Notes under the pieces: model-generated | Seen by the model: the letters and a program-made list of their open reading frames with translations, nothing else | Databases searched by the model: none | Told to the model about the DNA's origin: nothing | Position numbers and translations under genes: made by a program | Part shown: positions 1 to 7,674 of the stretch, piece by piece | How the letters are laid out: every line of letters starts with the position of its first letter | How positions within the stretch are numbered: position 1 is the first letter of the stretch | Source of the DNA: Ralstonia pickettii | Lineage (GTDB): Bacteria > Pseudomonadota > Gammaproteobacteria > Burkholderiales > Burkholderiaceae | DNA: 64,000 nucleotides | Reading direction: 5' to 3' | Assembly: GCF_000607165.1 (NCBI RefSeq) | Contig: NZ_JFZG01000024.1 | Span: 496,001 to 560,000 of the forward strand

Positions 1-699
1 CAGGTAGAAGCTGCCGACCAGCTTGCCGTAAGTCGCCAGCACATCCAGCCCATGCAGCGTAATGGCCGAGGCAATGGCGCCGAACACACCGATGGGCGCC
101 AGCGCCATGACGTAGTCGGTCAGCTTGAGCATGGCCGGCACGAGGGCATCGATGGCGCGCGACAGCGGCGCGACACGTTCGTCGCCCTTGAGCACGCCCA
201 GCACCACGCCAAAGAACACCGAGAACACCAGGATCTGCAGGATGTCGTTGCGTGCCATGGCATCCAGCACGCTGGTGGGGAACGCGTGGGTGATGAAGTC
301 CTTGAAGTTCAGGCCGGCGGTGTTCAGACCGGTGGCAACGTCCGCCGCGTTGGGCGTCATGTTCAGACCCGCCCCCGGCTGCAGCACGTTGGCCAGCACC
401 AGCCCGAGCGCCAACGAGATGAGCGACGCGCAAAGAAACCACGCGACCGACCGCAAACCGATGCGGCGTACGGCCTGCGTGCCGTCCATGCCGGCCAGGC
501 CCGACACCAGCGTGGCGAATACCAGCGGCGCGATGATCATCTTGATCAGCCGCAGGAAGATGTCCGTGATGATGGAGAAATAGCCGGCGATGGCTTTGGC
601 CGCATTGGCGTCGGGTGCGAGCTTGTGGCACGCATAGCCCACGGCGATGCCCAGCAGCATGCCTGCCAGGATGGTTGCGGTAAGGCGATTCTTTTTCAT
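1..699 (-). CDS. Dicarboxylate/amino acid:cation symporter (DAACS family), C-terminus outside window
   Basis: Inner-membrane carrier that takes up C4-dicarboxylates or acidic amino acids with Na+ or H+. Only the first 233 residues are present and the frame stays open to base 1. It starts MKKNRLTATILAG and runs through several hydrophobic helices. The stretch containing LRLIKMIIAPLVFATLVSG, near residues 45-70, is typical of the GltP/DctA family. The ATG at 699 is the first in frame and is followed directly by a membrane segment. The substrate (succinate/malate or glutamate/aspartate) cannot be told because the C-terminal substrate-binding hairpins lie outside the window. It is transcribed in the same direction as the LysR gene upstream, about 208 bp away, so a link is possible but unproven. 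Confidence 0.9.
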   Translation of the reverse strand, partial: MKKNRLTATILAGMLLGIAVGYACHKLAPDANAAKAIAGYFSIITDIFLRLIKMIIAPLVFATLVSGLAGMDGTQAVRRIGLRSVAWFLCASLISLALGLVLANVLQPGAGLNMTPNAADVATGLNTAGLNFKDFITHAFPTSVLDAMARNDILQILVFSVFFGVVLGVLKGDERVAPLSRAIDALVPAMLKLTDYVMALAPIGVFGAIASAITLHGLDVLATYGKLVGSFYL

Positions 700-907
700 G
701 GTGCTCCGTCCAGTGAGGTCTCTTGCCGGAATCGGAGAACACCGAATCCGTGGCCTTTCGCACGACGCCGGCCGGTTATTCGGCTCGGCTTTCATTGCGT
801 GGACGGAGTGTAGGAACGGCAGCGTGCGTTGTGATGCGGCTCCCGCAAGGGCTCATGCGAGCGCCGCATAGTTCGGGTAAACGAGCAAACGGCTCACCAA
901 GGCAAGT

Positions 908-1807
908 TCAGGGCAGGCTGAGATGGCGCCAGAGTTTTTCCAGCAGCTCGTTGCGCGTGTACTGGTTGCGATACACACGCAGGTCCAGATCGAGCGACCA
1001 CGTCGGGCCGCCGGCCGGCACCAATACGCCGGCGGCAAGTTCCGCCTCGATCGAACTTTTTGGCAGCCACGCAATGCCTTCACCGGCAAGCAGCATCTTC
1101 TTGAGCATTTCGGCCATGTCGGATTCATAGTCGAGCCGGAGGAACGGTTGCGCATCGGCCTGGCTCAACAGCAACGCCAGGCAACGGCCAAAGTAGCTCG
1201 TGGGGGTGTAAGAGATGAGCGGCAGGGGCCGGTTGGCCGTGCCGGGCAGGCGGTGCATCGGCCCTAGCCGCGCGTTGGGCTTGCTGACCGGCATGAAGGT
1301 GTCGCGCCCGACTGTCAAGCTGGGGTACTTGATCGGGTCAAGATGCAGCGGCAGGCTGGGGTGGTCGTACGCGAACATCAGATCGCAGGTGCCGTTGACC
1401 AGCATGAGCACCGAGTCGTGCACATTGCCCGGAATGATGCGCGCGCGCAGGTTGCCGATGTGCTTGCCGACCGTTGCCAGCCAGGCGGGCAGGCAGTTCA
1501 ATGAGATGGTGTGACCCGCTGCAATCTGCAGCCCCGGCCCGGGCATGCGGTGCTCGGAGCGAATGATGGCGCGTGTGTCGATCAGCTTGCTCAGCACGTC
1601 ATCCGCTGCCTCTTCAAACAGGCGGCCCGCTGCCGTCAATGTGGGCGGATAGGTGCTGCGATCCACCAGCTCGGCGCCCACCCACTGCTCAAGCGCCTGG
1701 ATACGCCGGCTGAAGCCGGATTGGGTGACATTGCGGATTTCCGCCGCCCGCGAAAAGCTCTGGTGCTGCGTGAGGGCAATAAAGTCCTCGATCCATTTGA
1801 CTTCCAT
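908..1807 (-). CDS. LysR-family transcriptional regulator
   Basis: 299 residues, the normal LysR length. The N-terminal winged helix-turn-helix covers roughly residues 3-62 (FSRAAEIRNVTQSGFSRRIQALE) and is followed by the periplasmic-binding-protein-like effector domain. It is divergent from the sulfhydrylase gene at 2020. The 212-bp gap holds two perfect T-N11-A palindromes, so it probably represses itself and controls the sulfhydrylase in response to an unknown co-inducer. That assignment rests on gene order and operator sequence only. It might also control the symporter downstream on its own strand. Confidence 0.9.
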   Translation of the reverse strand: MEVKWIEDFIALTQHQSFSRAAEIRNVTQSGFSRRIQALEQWVGAELVDRSTYPPTLTAAGRLFEEAADDVLSKLIDTRAIIRSEHRMPGPGLQIAAGHTISLNCLPAWLATVGKHIGNLRARIIPGNVHDSVLMLVNGTCDLMFAYDHPSLPLHLDPIKYPSLTVGRDTFMPVSKPNARLGPMHRLPGTANRPLPLISYTPTSYFGRCLALLLSQADAQPFLRLDYESDMAEMLKKMLLAGEGIAWLPKSSIEAELAAGVLVPAGGPTWSLDLDLRVYRNQYTRNELLEKLWRHLSLP

Positions 1808-1887
1808 GTCCCCTCCAGCGCGGTGCGTTCAATGCTGTGGAGGCTATCCGTTCGGCTCACGCCAGATGGCACGTGTTTACCCTAGGT

Positions 1888-1923
1888 ATGCGATATCCGC
1901 ATGACCATATGCGGCCTCCGCAT
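1888..1923. promoter_or_regulatory. Tandem LysR-type T-N11-A operators
   Basis: Two 15-base dyads, ATGCGATATCCGCAT at 1888-1902 and ATGCGGCCTCCGCAT at 1909-1923. Each has self-complementary arms and the LysR consensus T-N11-A. Their starts are 21 bp apart, two helical turns, as expected for the recognition and activation sites of one LysR tetramer. They lie between the divergent LysR gene (start 1807) and the sulfhydrylase gene (start 2020). Confidence 0.75.
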
Positions 1924-2019
1924 CGTGCCGTTTCACGCATAACCAAAGGCAAAAACGGTCGTTCCTCCAACCGCAGGGCTGGCCATATGCTCGCCGGACC
2001 CACCTTCCGGAGACGCACC

Positions 2020-3324
2020 ATGACGCACCCGTCCTTGAGCACCGCCCCCGCCTGGAAACTCGACACCGTGGCTGTCCATGGCGGCTACAGCGCAGACCCG
2101 ACCACCCGAGCGGTGGCGGTACCGATCTACCAGACCGTTGCGTTCGCGTTTGACGACACACAGCACGGTGCCGATCTGTTTGACCTGAAGGTGCCGGGCA
2201 ACATCTACTCGCGCATCATGAACCCGACCAACGATGTGCTGGAGAAGCGCATTGCCGCGCTCGAAGGCGGCATCGGGGCGCTGGCGCTGGCGTCGGGGCA
2301 GGCGGCCGTCACGTATGCGATCCAGACGATTGCGGAAGCGGGCGACAACATCGTCTCGGCCAGCACGCTGTACGGCGGCACCTACAACCTGTTTGCGCAC
2401 ACGCTGCCGCAGTCGGGCATCACCACGCGGTTTGCCGATCCGCGTGACCCTGCATCGTTCGAAGCGCTGATCGACGACCGCACCAAGGCCATCTTTGCCG
2501 AGACGGTCGGTAACCCACTGGGCAACATCACCGACATTGCCGCGCTGGCCGAGATCGCACACCGCCACGGCGTGCCGCTCATCGTCGACAACACCGTGCC
2601 GACACCGTATCTGACGCGGCCCTTCGAGCACGGCGCCGACATCGTTGTGCATTCGCTGACGAAGTATCTGGGTGGCCACGGCACAAGCCTGGGCGGCGCG
2701 ATCGTCGATTCCGGCAAGTTTCCGTGGGCCAAGCACAAGGCGCGCTTCAAGCGCCTGAACGAACCGGACGTGAGCTATCACGGCGTCGTCTATACGGAAG
2801 CCCTGGGCGACGCGGCGTACATTGGCCGCGCCCGCGTGGTGCCGCTGCGCAATACCGGCGCAGCGCTGTCGCCGTTCAACGCGTTCCTGATCCTGCAGGG
2901 CATCGAAACGCTGGGCCTGCGCATCGACCGCATCACGCAGAACGCCGCGCACATCGCACGGCATCTGCGCGGCCACGCCAAGGTGGAGTGGGTCAACCAT
3001 GCCAGCCTGGAGGATCATCCCGACCACGCGCTCGTGCGCAAGTACCTCTCGGGCAAGGCACCGGGGTTGCTCACGTTTGGCGTGAAGGGCGGTTTTGCCG
3101 CCGGTGCGCGCTTTCAGGATGCGCTGCAGTTGTTTACGCGGCTGGTGAACATTGGCGACGCGAAGTCGTTGGCTACGCATCCGGCGTCGACCACGCATCG
3201 GCAGCTCTCGGAAGCCGAGCTGGCCAAGGCGGGGGTGCGGCAGGAGACGATCCGGTTGTCGATCGGCATCGAACATATCGACGACCTGCTCGCCGATCTG
3301 GATCAGGCGCTGGCGTTGGCCTGA
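2020..3324 (+). CDS. metY: O-acetylhomoserine aminocarboxypropyltransferase / Cys-Met metabolism PLP enzyme (MetY type)
   Basis: 434 residues. A cytoplasmic PLP enzyme that would make homocysteine from O-acetylhomoserine and sulfide. Visible family marks are the PLP-phosphate-binding segment near ASGQAAVTYA (91-100), Asp190 in LIVDNTVPTPYL, and the Schiff-base lysine K215 in HSLTKYLGGHG. Length and the long insertion after the lysine fit MetY rather than cystathionine gamma-synthase. The ATG at 2020 is chosen because a CCGGAG ribosome site precedes it; an upstream in-frame start at 1837 would run through the LysR operators. It is probably regulated by the divergent LysR gene. Substrate (O-acetyl- or O-succinylhomoserine) is inferred from family only. 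Confidence 0.88.
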   Translation: MTHPSLSTAPAWKLDTVAVHGGYSADPTTRAVAVPIYQTVAFAFDDTQHGADLFDLKVPGNIYSRIMNPTNDVLEKRIAALEGGIGALALASGQAAVTYAIQTIAEAGDNIVSASTLYGGTYNLFAHTLPQSGITTRFADPRDPASFEALIDDRTKAIFAETVGNPLGNITDIAALAEIAHRHGVPLIVDNTVPTPYLTRPFEHGADIVVHSLTKYLGGHGTSLGGAIVDSGKFPWAKHKARFKRLNEPDVSYHGVVYTEALGDAAYIGRARVVPLRNTGAALSPFNAFLILQGIETLGLRIDRITQNAAHIARHLRGHAKVEWVNHASLEDHPDHALVRKYLSGKAPGLLTFGVKGGFAAGARFQDALQLFTRLVNIGDAKSLATHPASTTHRQLSEAELAKAGVRQETIRLSIGIEHIDDLLADLDQALALA

Positions 3325-3346
3325 TCGGGCGCAGAACCGCGCTGGT

Positions 3347-4264
3347 TCACGGCTGCGCCGGCCGCTCCGGATACGCCTGCCGCAGCGCCTGTGCCAGCGC
3401 GTCATGCAAGCGCGCGCCGAGCGCTGTCAGAACGTGGCGGTCCCGCGTGAGCAGCGAGATGACGCGCTCGGGCATCGGCTGATCGGTCTCGATAAAGTCG
3501 ATCGTCTGACGGATGATGGGCGAGCGCGTCGATTCGCTCGACAGCAGGAGCAGTGCGTCCGATTTCCAGCACAGCTCGAGCAGCAGCGTCATGGAATTGC
3601 ACTCGACCACGCGTTCGGGCGGTGCGAGACCGGCATCGGCAAACAGTCGGTACAGCGGCGAGTGCTCGTCAGCAAGCGAATCAGGAGCCAGCCACTCTTC
3701 TTGCTGCAAGGCATGCAGAGGCTGGTGGCCGCGCAACGGGTGGCCCTTGCGTACGCCGATCAGCGTCTGCGCACGGCAGACCACGGTGTGGTCGAACCCG
3801 CGTTCGCCCGTCTGCAACTGAGACGTCAGCGCAAAGTCGATGGCGCCCTCGCGCAGCAGTTCCAGCAATTGGCCCGGACGTGCCTCCAGGATGCGCAACC
3901 GCGCTTTGGGAAATTCGCGCCGGAAGGTCACGAGGCAGTCAGCCACCGGCCCGATGAGCGCGGTGACGGGGGTGACGCCCACCGTCAATTCGCTCGTCAC
4001 CGCCCCTTTCATGTCTTCCAGGTCTTCTCGTGCGCGCTTGACGCTTTCGTTGATCAAGCGTGCATGCCCGACCAGGCGCTGGCCATACGGCGTAAGCCGG
4101 ATGCCCTTGCTGGAGCGTACGAACAGCGTTGCGCCCACGCTGGTTTCCAGCTCCTTGATGGCCTTGCTGAGCGCGGGCTGCGTGATGTGAAGCAGGCGCG
4201 AAGCCTCCTGGATGCTGCCCGTCTCGGCGACGGTAACCAGTGCACGTAGCTGGTTGAGCTTCAT
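3347..4264 (-). CDS. LysR-family transcriptional regulator
   Basis: 305 residues. Starts MKLNQLRALVTVAETGSI, with the helix-turn-helix at about 16-45 (ASRLLHITQPALSKAIKELE) and an effector-binding domain after about residue 90. The ATG at 4264 is preferred because the longer frame to 4309 adds a segment unlike LysR N-termini. It is convergent with the sulfhydrylase gene (22-bp gap) and divergent from the MFS transporter. A T-N11-A palindrome lies in the shared 255-bp gap at 4391, so the transporter/amidohydrolase pair is the likely target. Confidence 0.9.
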   Translation of the reverse strand: MKLNQLRALVTVAETGSIQEASRLLHITQPALSKAIKELETSVGATLFVRSSKGIRLTPYGQRLVGHARLINESVKRAREDLEDMKGAVTSELTVGVTPVTALIGPVADCLVTFRREFPKARLRILEARPGQLLELLREGAIDFALTSQLQTGERGFDHTVVCRAQTLIGVRKGHPLRGHQPLHALQQEEWLAPDSLADEHSPLYRLFADAGLAPPERVVECNSMTLLLELCWKSDALLLLSSESTRSPIIRQTIDFIETDQPMPERVISLLTRDRHVLTALGARLHDALAQALRQAYPERPAQP

Positions 4265-4390
4265 AGGTGTCCTTGATACACGGCGCAGCGAAGAGTTGGC
4301 ATGCCGCACCGCCAGCCAGCAACTGTACTGCGGAATCCTGCTGGGGCGGCCGTTGGGCTAGCGGGGCAGGCTCGGATGCGCGCCCCCGCC

Positions 4391-4405
4391 ATAGCCAACA
4401 GCTAT
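4391..4405. promoter_or_regulatory. LysR-type T-N11-A palindrome
   Basis: ATAGCCAACAGCTAT, with 5-bp complementary arms around a 5-base centre, matching T-N11-A. It lies between the divergent LysR gene (4264) and MFS gene (4520) and is the only such dyad I noticed in that gap. Confidence 0.55.
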
Positions 4406-4519
4406 AGCCATGAAAAAAAGCGAGAGGCGGAATCGGCCCGACAGCTCCTACTATTGCCCTTCAATCCAGCGCACTGCGGGACGCTCATAGAAGCCCGCCC
4501 GACTGGAGGAGACATCAAG

Positions 4520-5815
4520 ATGGATGCCCAGATTGCCGTGCCCGCTGGCGCCCCGCGCCAAGGCACCACCACCGCCACCCCGCATTCGAGCCGCGCTGTC
4601 GTTGCCGCCGCCATCGGCAACGGGCTCGAAATGTACGACTTCACGGTCTATAGCTTCTTTGCCGCCACCATCGGGCGACTGTTCTTTCCGTCGAGCAGCC
4701 CGCTGGCATCGTTGCTGTTGTCATTCGCCACGTTTGGTGCGGGCTTTGTCATGCGGCCGCTGGGCGCCGTGCTGATTGGCAACATGGCCGATCGGCGTGG
4801 CCGCAAGGCAGCACTCACATTGACGATTGCATTGATGACGGCCGGCACCGCGCTGATCGCCTTCACGCCCAGCCACGCGACGATCGGCGTGACGGCTACG
4901 GTGCTGGTGGTGCTCGGGCGCTTGCTGCAGGGGCTGTCGGCCGGCGGGGAAATCGGCGCGGCGTCGGCACTGCTGCTGGAATCGGCCAGCAAGGGCCGGC
5001 GTTGCTTCCTGGTGAGCTGGCAGGCTGCCACGCAGGGTGCGGCGGCACTGCTCGGCGCGTTGAGTGCGGCCGGTGTGAGCGCCGTGCTCAGCCCCGAGGC
5101 ACTGCAGAGCTGGGGATGGCGGCTGCCGTTCTTGCTGGGCTTGCTGATCGCGCCGGTTGGCATGTATATCCGCCGGCATCTGAAAGAGACGCACGAGGCC
5201 GCCCCGCACGGCAGTGTGGTCGACGTGCTTCGCCAGCATGCGCGCACGCTGGTACTGGGCATGCTGCTGATGACCGGGGCCACTGCGTCCATGTACATCC
5301 TGATCTTCTACATGCCCACGTATCTGATCCACTCTTTGCACATGCCGCCGGTCACGGCGTTTCTCACGGCCTGCGTGGCGGGGGCAACCATGCTGGTCAT
5401 GTCGCCGCTGTTTGGTCTGATTGCCGACCGCCTGCCGACACGCAAGCCGATGCTGTATGTCGCGTCTGCGGTCAGCCTGTCGTGCACGTACCCGGGCTTC
5501 GTGCTGCTGTCTTCCGGCGCGGGGTTGGCTCTCACCATGGGGTTGATCGCGCTGGGCGTGACGATCATGGCGGTCAGCAATGGCGCGGGCGCGGCGCTGC
5601 TGATGGAAGCCTTTCCGCGCCAGCATCGCGCGACCGGCATGTCGGTGATGTACAGCCTGGGGGTGACCCTGTTCGGCGGTTTTGCGCCGCTCATCGTTAC
5701 GTGGTTGCTGGGTGTGACCGGCAACCCGATGGCACCGGCCTGGTATCTGCTGGCCAGCAGTGCAATCAGCCTGGCCGCGCTCACGCTGTTCCCGACGTAT
5801 CCCGGCCGCGATTGA
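4520..5815 (+). CDS. MFS transporter, metabolite:H+ symporter (MHS) type
   Basis: 431 residues with about 12 hydrophobic segments. The N-terminal motif AIGNGLEMYDFTVYSFFAA and the loop 2-3 signature GNMADRRGRKAALT are typical of the metabolite:H+ symporter branch (citrate, alpha-ketoglutarate, proline/betaine carriers). The ATG at 4520 is preceded by GGAGGAGACATCAAG, a strong ribosome site; the frame open to 4301 has none. It is followed after 53 bp by an M20 amidohydrolase, so the pair probably imports and then cleaves one N-acyl or amide compound, under control of the divergent LysR protein. The substrate is unknown. Confidence 0.88.
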   Translation: MDAQIAVPAGAPRQGTTTATPHSSRAVVAAAIGNGLEMYDFTVYSFFAATIGRLFFPSSSPLASLLLSFATFGAGFVMRPLGAVLIGNMADRRGRKAALTLTIALMTAGTALIAFTPSHATIGVTATVLVVLGRLLQGLSAGGEIGAASALLLESASKGRRCFLVSWQAATQGAAALLGALSAAGVSAVLSPEALQSWGWRLPFLLGLLIAPVGMYIRRHLKETHEAAPHGSVVDVLRQHARTLVLGMLLMTGATASMYILIFYMPTYLIHSLHMPPVTAFLTACVAGATMLVMSPLFGLIADRLPTRKPMLYVASAVSLSCTYPGFVLLSSGAGLALTMGLIALGVTIMAVSNGAGAALLMEAFPRQHRATGMSVMYSLGVTLFGGFAPLIVTWLLGVTGNPMAPAWYLLASSAISLAALTLFPTYPGRD

Positions 5816-5868
5816 GATTGACGTCGCGCCATCGTTGCCCCCACCCAGTTCGCCTCTGACATCGCACC

Positions 5869-7068
5869 ATGTACCTCGATCCGAATTCGCCCAGCATTCC
5901 CCAGGCCCTGCACGTGGGCGCTGACCGCTTTGCCGAACTGCGTCATCGCATCCATGCCAATCCGGAGTTGGGTGCCGATGTGCCGCACACCTCCCAGCTC
6001 GTCGCCGGCCTGCTGCGTGAATGGGGCTATGACGTACACAGCGTCGGCGGCCACGGCTTGGTGGGGCAATTGAAGGTGGGCAACGGTACGCGCACGATCG
6101 GCCTGCGCGCCGACATGGATGCGTTGCCCATGCAGGAGCGCACAGGCTTGCCCTACGCCAGCCAGGTGGCCGGTCGCATGCACGCGTGTGGCCACGATGG
6201 CCATACCGCCACGTTGCTTGCCGCCGCCGAGCACCTGGCAGCCACGCGCAACTTCAACGGTACCCTGAACCTCATTTTCCAGCCCGATGAAGAGGGCCTG
6301 ACCGGTGCCGTCGCCATGATGGAGGATGGCCTGTTCGAGCGCTTCCCCTGCGATGGCATCTACGCTTTCCACAACGCGCCTGGCTTGCCGCTGGGCGCGG
6401 CCGTGGTGCAGAGCGGCCCGCTGGGCGGTTCGTCAGATCGCGTGACCGTGACTTTCAGCGGGCGCGGCGGCCATGGTGCCATGCCTAACCTGGCTGTGGA
6501 CCCGACGCTGGCTTTGGCGGCGACGGTGGTGGCGCTGCAGGGCATCGTCTCGCGCAACGTGGCGCCCGTGGATGCGGCCGTCATCAGCGTTGGGCAGATG
6601 CAGGCTGGGACGACCCACAACATCATCCCCGAAACGGCCATGCTCAAGTTGAGCGTGCGCGCCACCAAGCCGGAGGTGCGTGAGCTGCTGGAGACGCGCA
6701 TCCGCGAGGTCATTACGCACCAAGCCGCATCTTATGGCGTGCGCGCGGAGATCGTCTACGAGCGGTTGGTGCCGGCCATCTGCAATACACCCGAGCAGAC
6801 CGCCATCGCACGCCGTGCCGTGGCGAGCGTGCTGGGCGAGGAGCGTGTCATCCAGGTGCCGCCGTCCTCGCAGATGGGCAGTGAAGATTTTGCCTGGATG
6901 CTGGAGAAGCGCCCTGGCTGCTACTTCGCGCTGGGCAACGGTTTGGGCGGCCAGTGGGTCGGCTGCTCGTTGCACAACGACGGCTACGATTTCAACGACA
7001 AGCTGATCCCGATCGGGGCGGCGTGCTGGGTGGCGCTGGTGGAGGATCAGTTGCGCGCAGAGGGCTGA
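5869..7068 (+). CDS. M20-family amidohydrolase (hippurate hydrolase / N-acyl amino acid amidohydrolase type)
   Basis: 399 residues. A cytoplasmic metalloenzyme of the M20D group that cleaves N-acyl or N-benzoyl amino acids. Metal ligands are visible: Cys107 and His109 in MHACGHDGHT, Glu141/Glu142 in FQPDEEG, a His in the YAFHNAPGLP loop, and the C-terminal CSLHNDGYDFND segment. The dimerisation domain is expected around 185-300. It lies 53 bp after the MFS gene in the same direction, so uptake and hydrolysis are probably coupled. Hippurate, N-acetyl amino acids and indole-acetyl conjugates are all possible substrates and the sequence does not decide. Confidence 0.9.
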   Translation: MYLDPNSPSIPQALHVGADRFAELRHRIHANPELGADVPHTSQLVAGLLREWGYDVHSVGGHGLVGQLKVGNGTRTIGLRADMDALPMQERTGLPYASQVAGRMHACGHDGHTATLLAAAEHLAATRNFNGTLNLIFQPDEEGLTGAVAMMEDGLFERFPCDGIYAFHNAPGLPLGAAVVQSGPLGGSSDRVTVTFSGRGGHGAMPNLAVDPTLALAATVVALQGIVSRNVAPVDAAVISVGQMQAGTTHNIIPETAMLKLSVRATKPEVRELLETRIREVITHQAASYGVRAEIVYERLVPAICNTPEQTAIARRAVASVLGEERVIQVPPSSQMGSEDFAWMLEKRPGCYFALGNGLGGQWVGCSLHNDGYDFNDKLIPIGAACWVALVEDQLRAEG

Positions 7069-7116
7069 CGCGCGGGGGTGCGACGGCACCGCCGTGACTT
7101 CCGTGCTGATCGATGC

Positions 7117-7143
7117 AAAACGCCCCGCGTGGAGGCGGGGCGT
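7117..7143 (-). terminator. Rho-independent terminator
   Basis: A perfect 9-bp stem, ACGCCCCGC at 7120-7128 pairing with GCGGGGCGT at 7135-7143, with a 6-base loop. Read on the minus strand it is followed by TTTT (AAAA at 7117-7120). It sits just downstream of the exported-protein gene at 7167 and ends the peptidase/exported-protein operon. Confidence 0.85.
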
Positions 7144-7166
7144 CCTGTGCTACCGGGCGATGACGA

Positions 7167-7652
7167 TCAGCGCGCCACGGGCTTGGCGTACTGGATCGGA
7201 ACGTCCACCCGCGCCTGCGGCAGTGTCTTCTTGAGTTGCGCGCGCGCGTTCACAGCATCCTGGAACGAAGCAAAGCGCAGGGTGCTGATGTTCAGGTGCC
7301 CGTAATACTCCGCCGACACGGGCGTTGCCGGCAGGCCGCTCACGGCCTGGCGCACGCTGTCGACCGACACCTGCGAGACGACCACCTCGTTGCGGCTCTC
7401 GCCCACCACGCCACGCTCATTGACCACCTGCGTGACGGCTGAGGATGCCGCGCCCGCTGCCTTGGTGCGCGTGCCGCTGGAGAGCACCTTGAACGACTGC
7501 GATTCGATCTGCACCGTCGGTGCGCTTGCGTATTGCGTCAGCTCCTGCGTGCTCAGGTGTTTGCCCACCGTCAGGTCGGCCGCCTGGCACGCCGAAGCCA
7601 TCGAGAGGAGCGCCGTCAGCGCCACGGTCTTCATCAGGGTTGTATTGATCAT
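7167..7652 (-). CDS. Hypothetical exported protein
   Basis: 161 residues, family not recognised. The N-terminus MINTTLMKTVALTALLSMA ends in a plausible signal-peptidase site before ADLTVGK, so the product is periplasmic or secreted. The rest is soluble, mixed alpha/beta, and ends in a basic tail. The ATG at 7652 has GGAG about 10 bases upstream on its strand. The gene begins only 22 bp after the subtilase gene stops and shares its terminator, so they are probably one transcript. Roles as inhibitor, chaperone or substrate of the protease are possible but nothing in the sequence shows it. Confidence 0.75.
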   Translation of the reverse strand: MINTTLMKTVALTALLSMASACQAADLTVGKHLSTQELTQYASAPTVQIESQSFKVLSSGTRTKAAGAASSAVTQVVNERGVVGESRNEVVVSQVSVDSVRQAVSGLPATPVSAEYYGHLNISTLRFASFQDAVNARAQLKKTLPQARVDVPIQYAKPVAR

Positions 7653-7674
7653 GTTGAATGGTCTCCGAACGGGC

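Noticed and set aside
1933-3405. 490-codon open frame on the minus strand
   Set aside because: Antisense to the sulfhydrylase gene, whose PLP motifs are intact.
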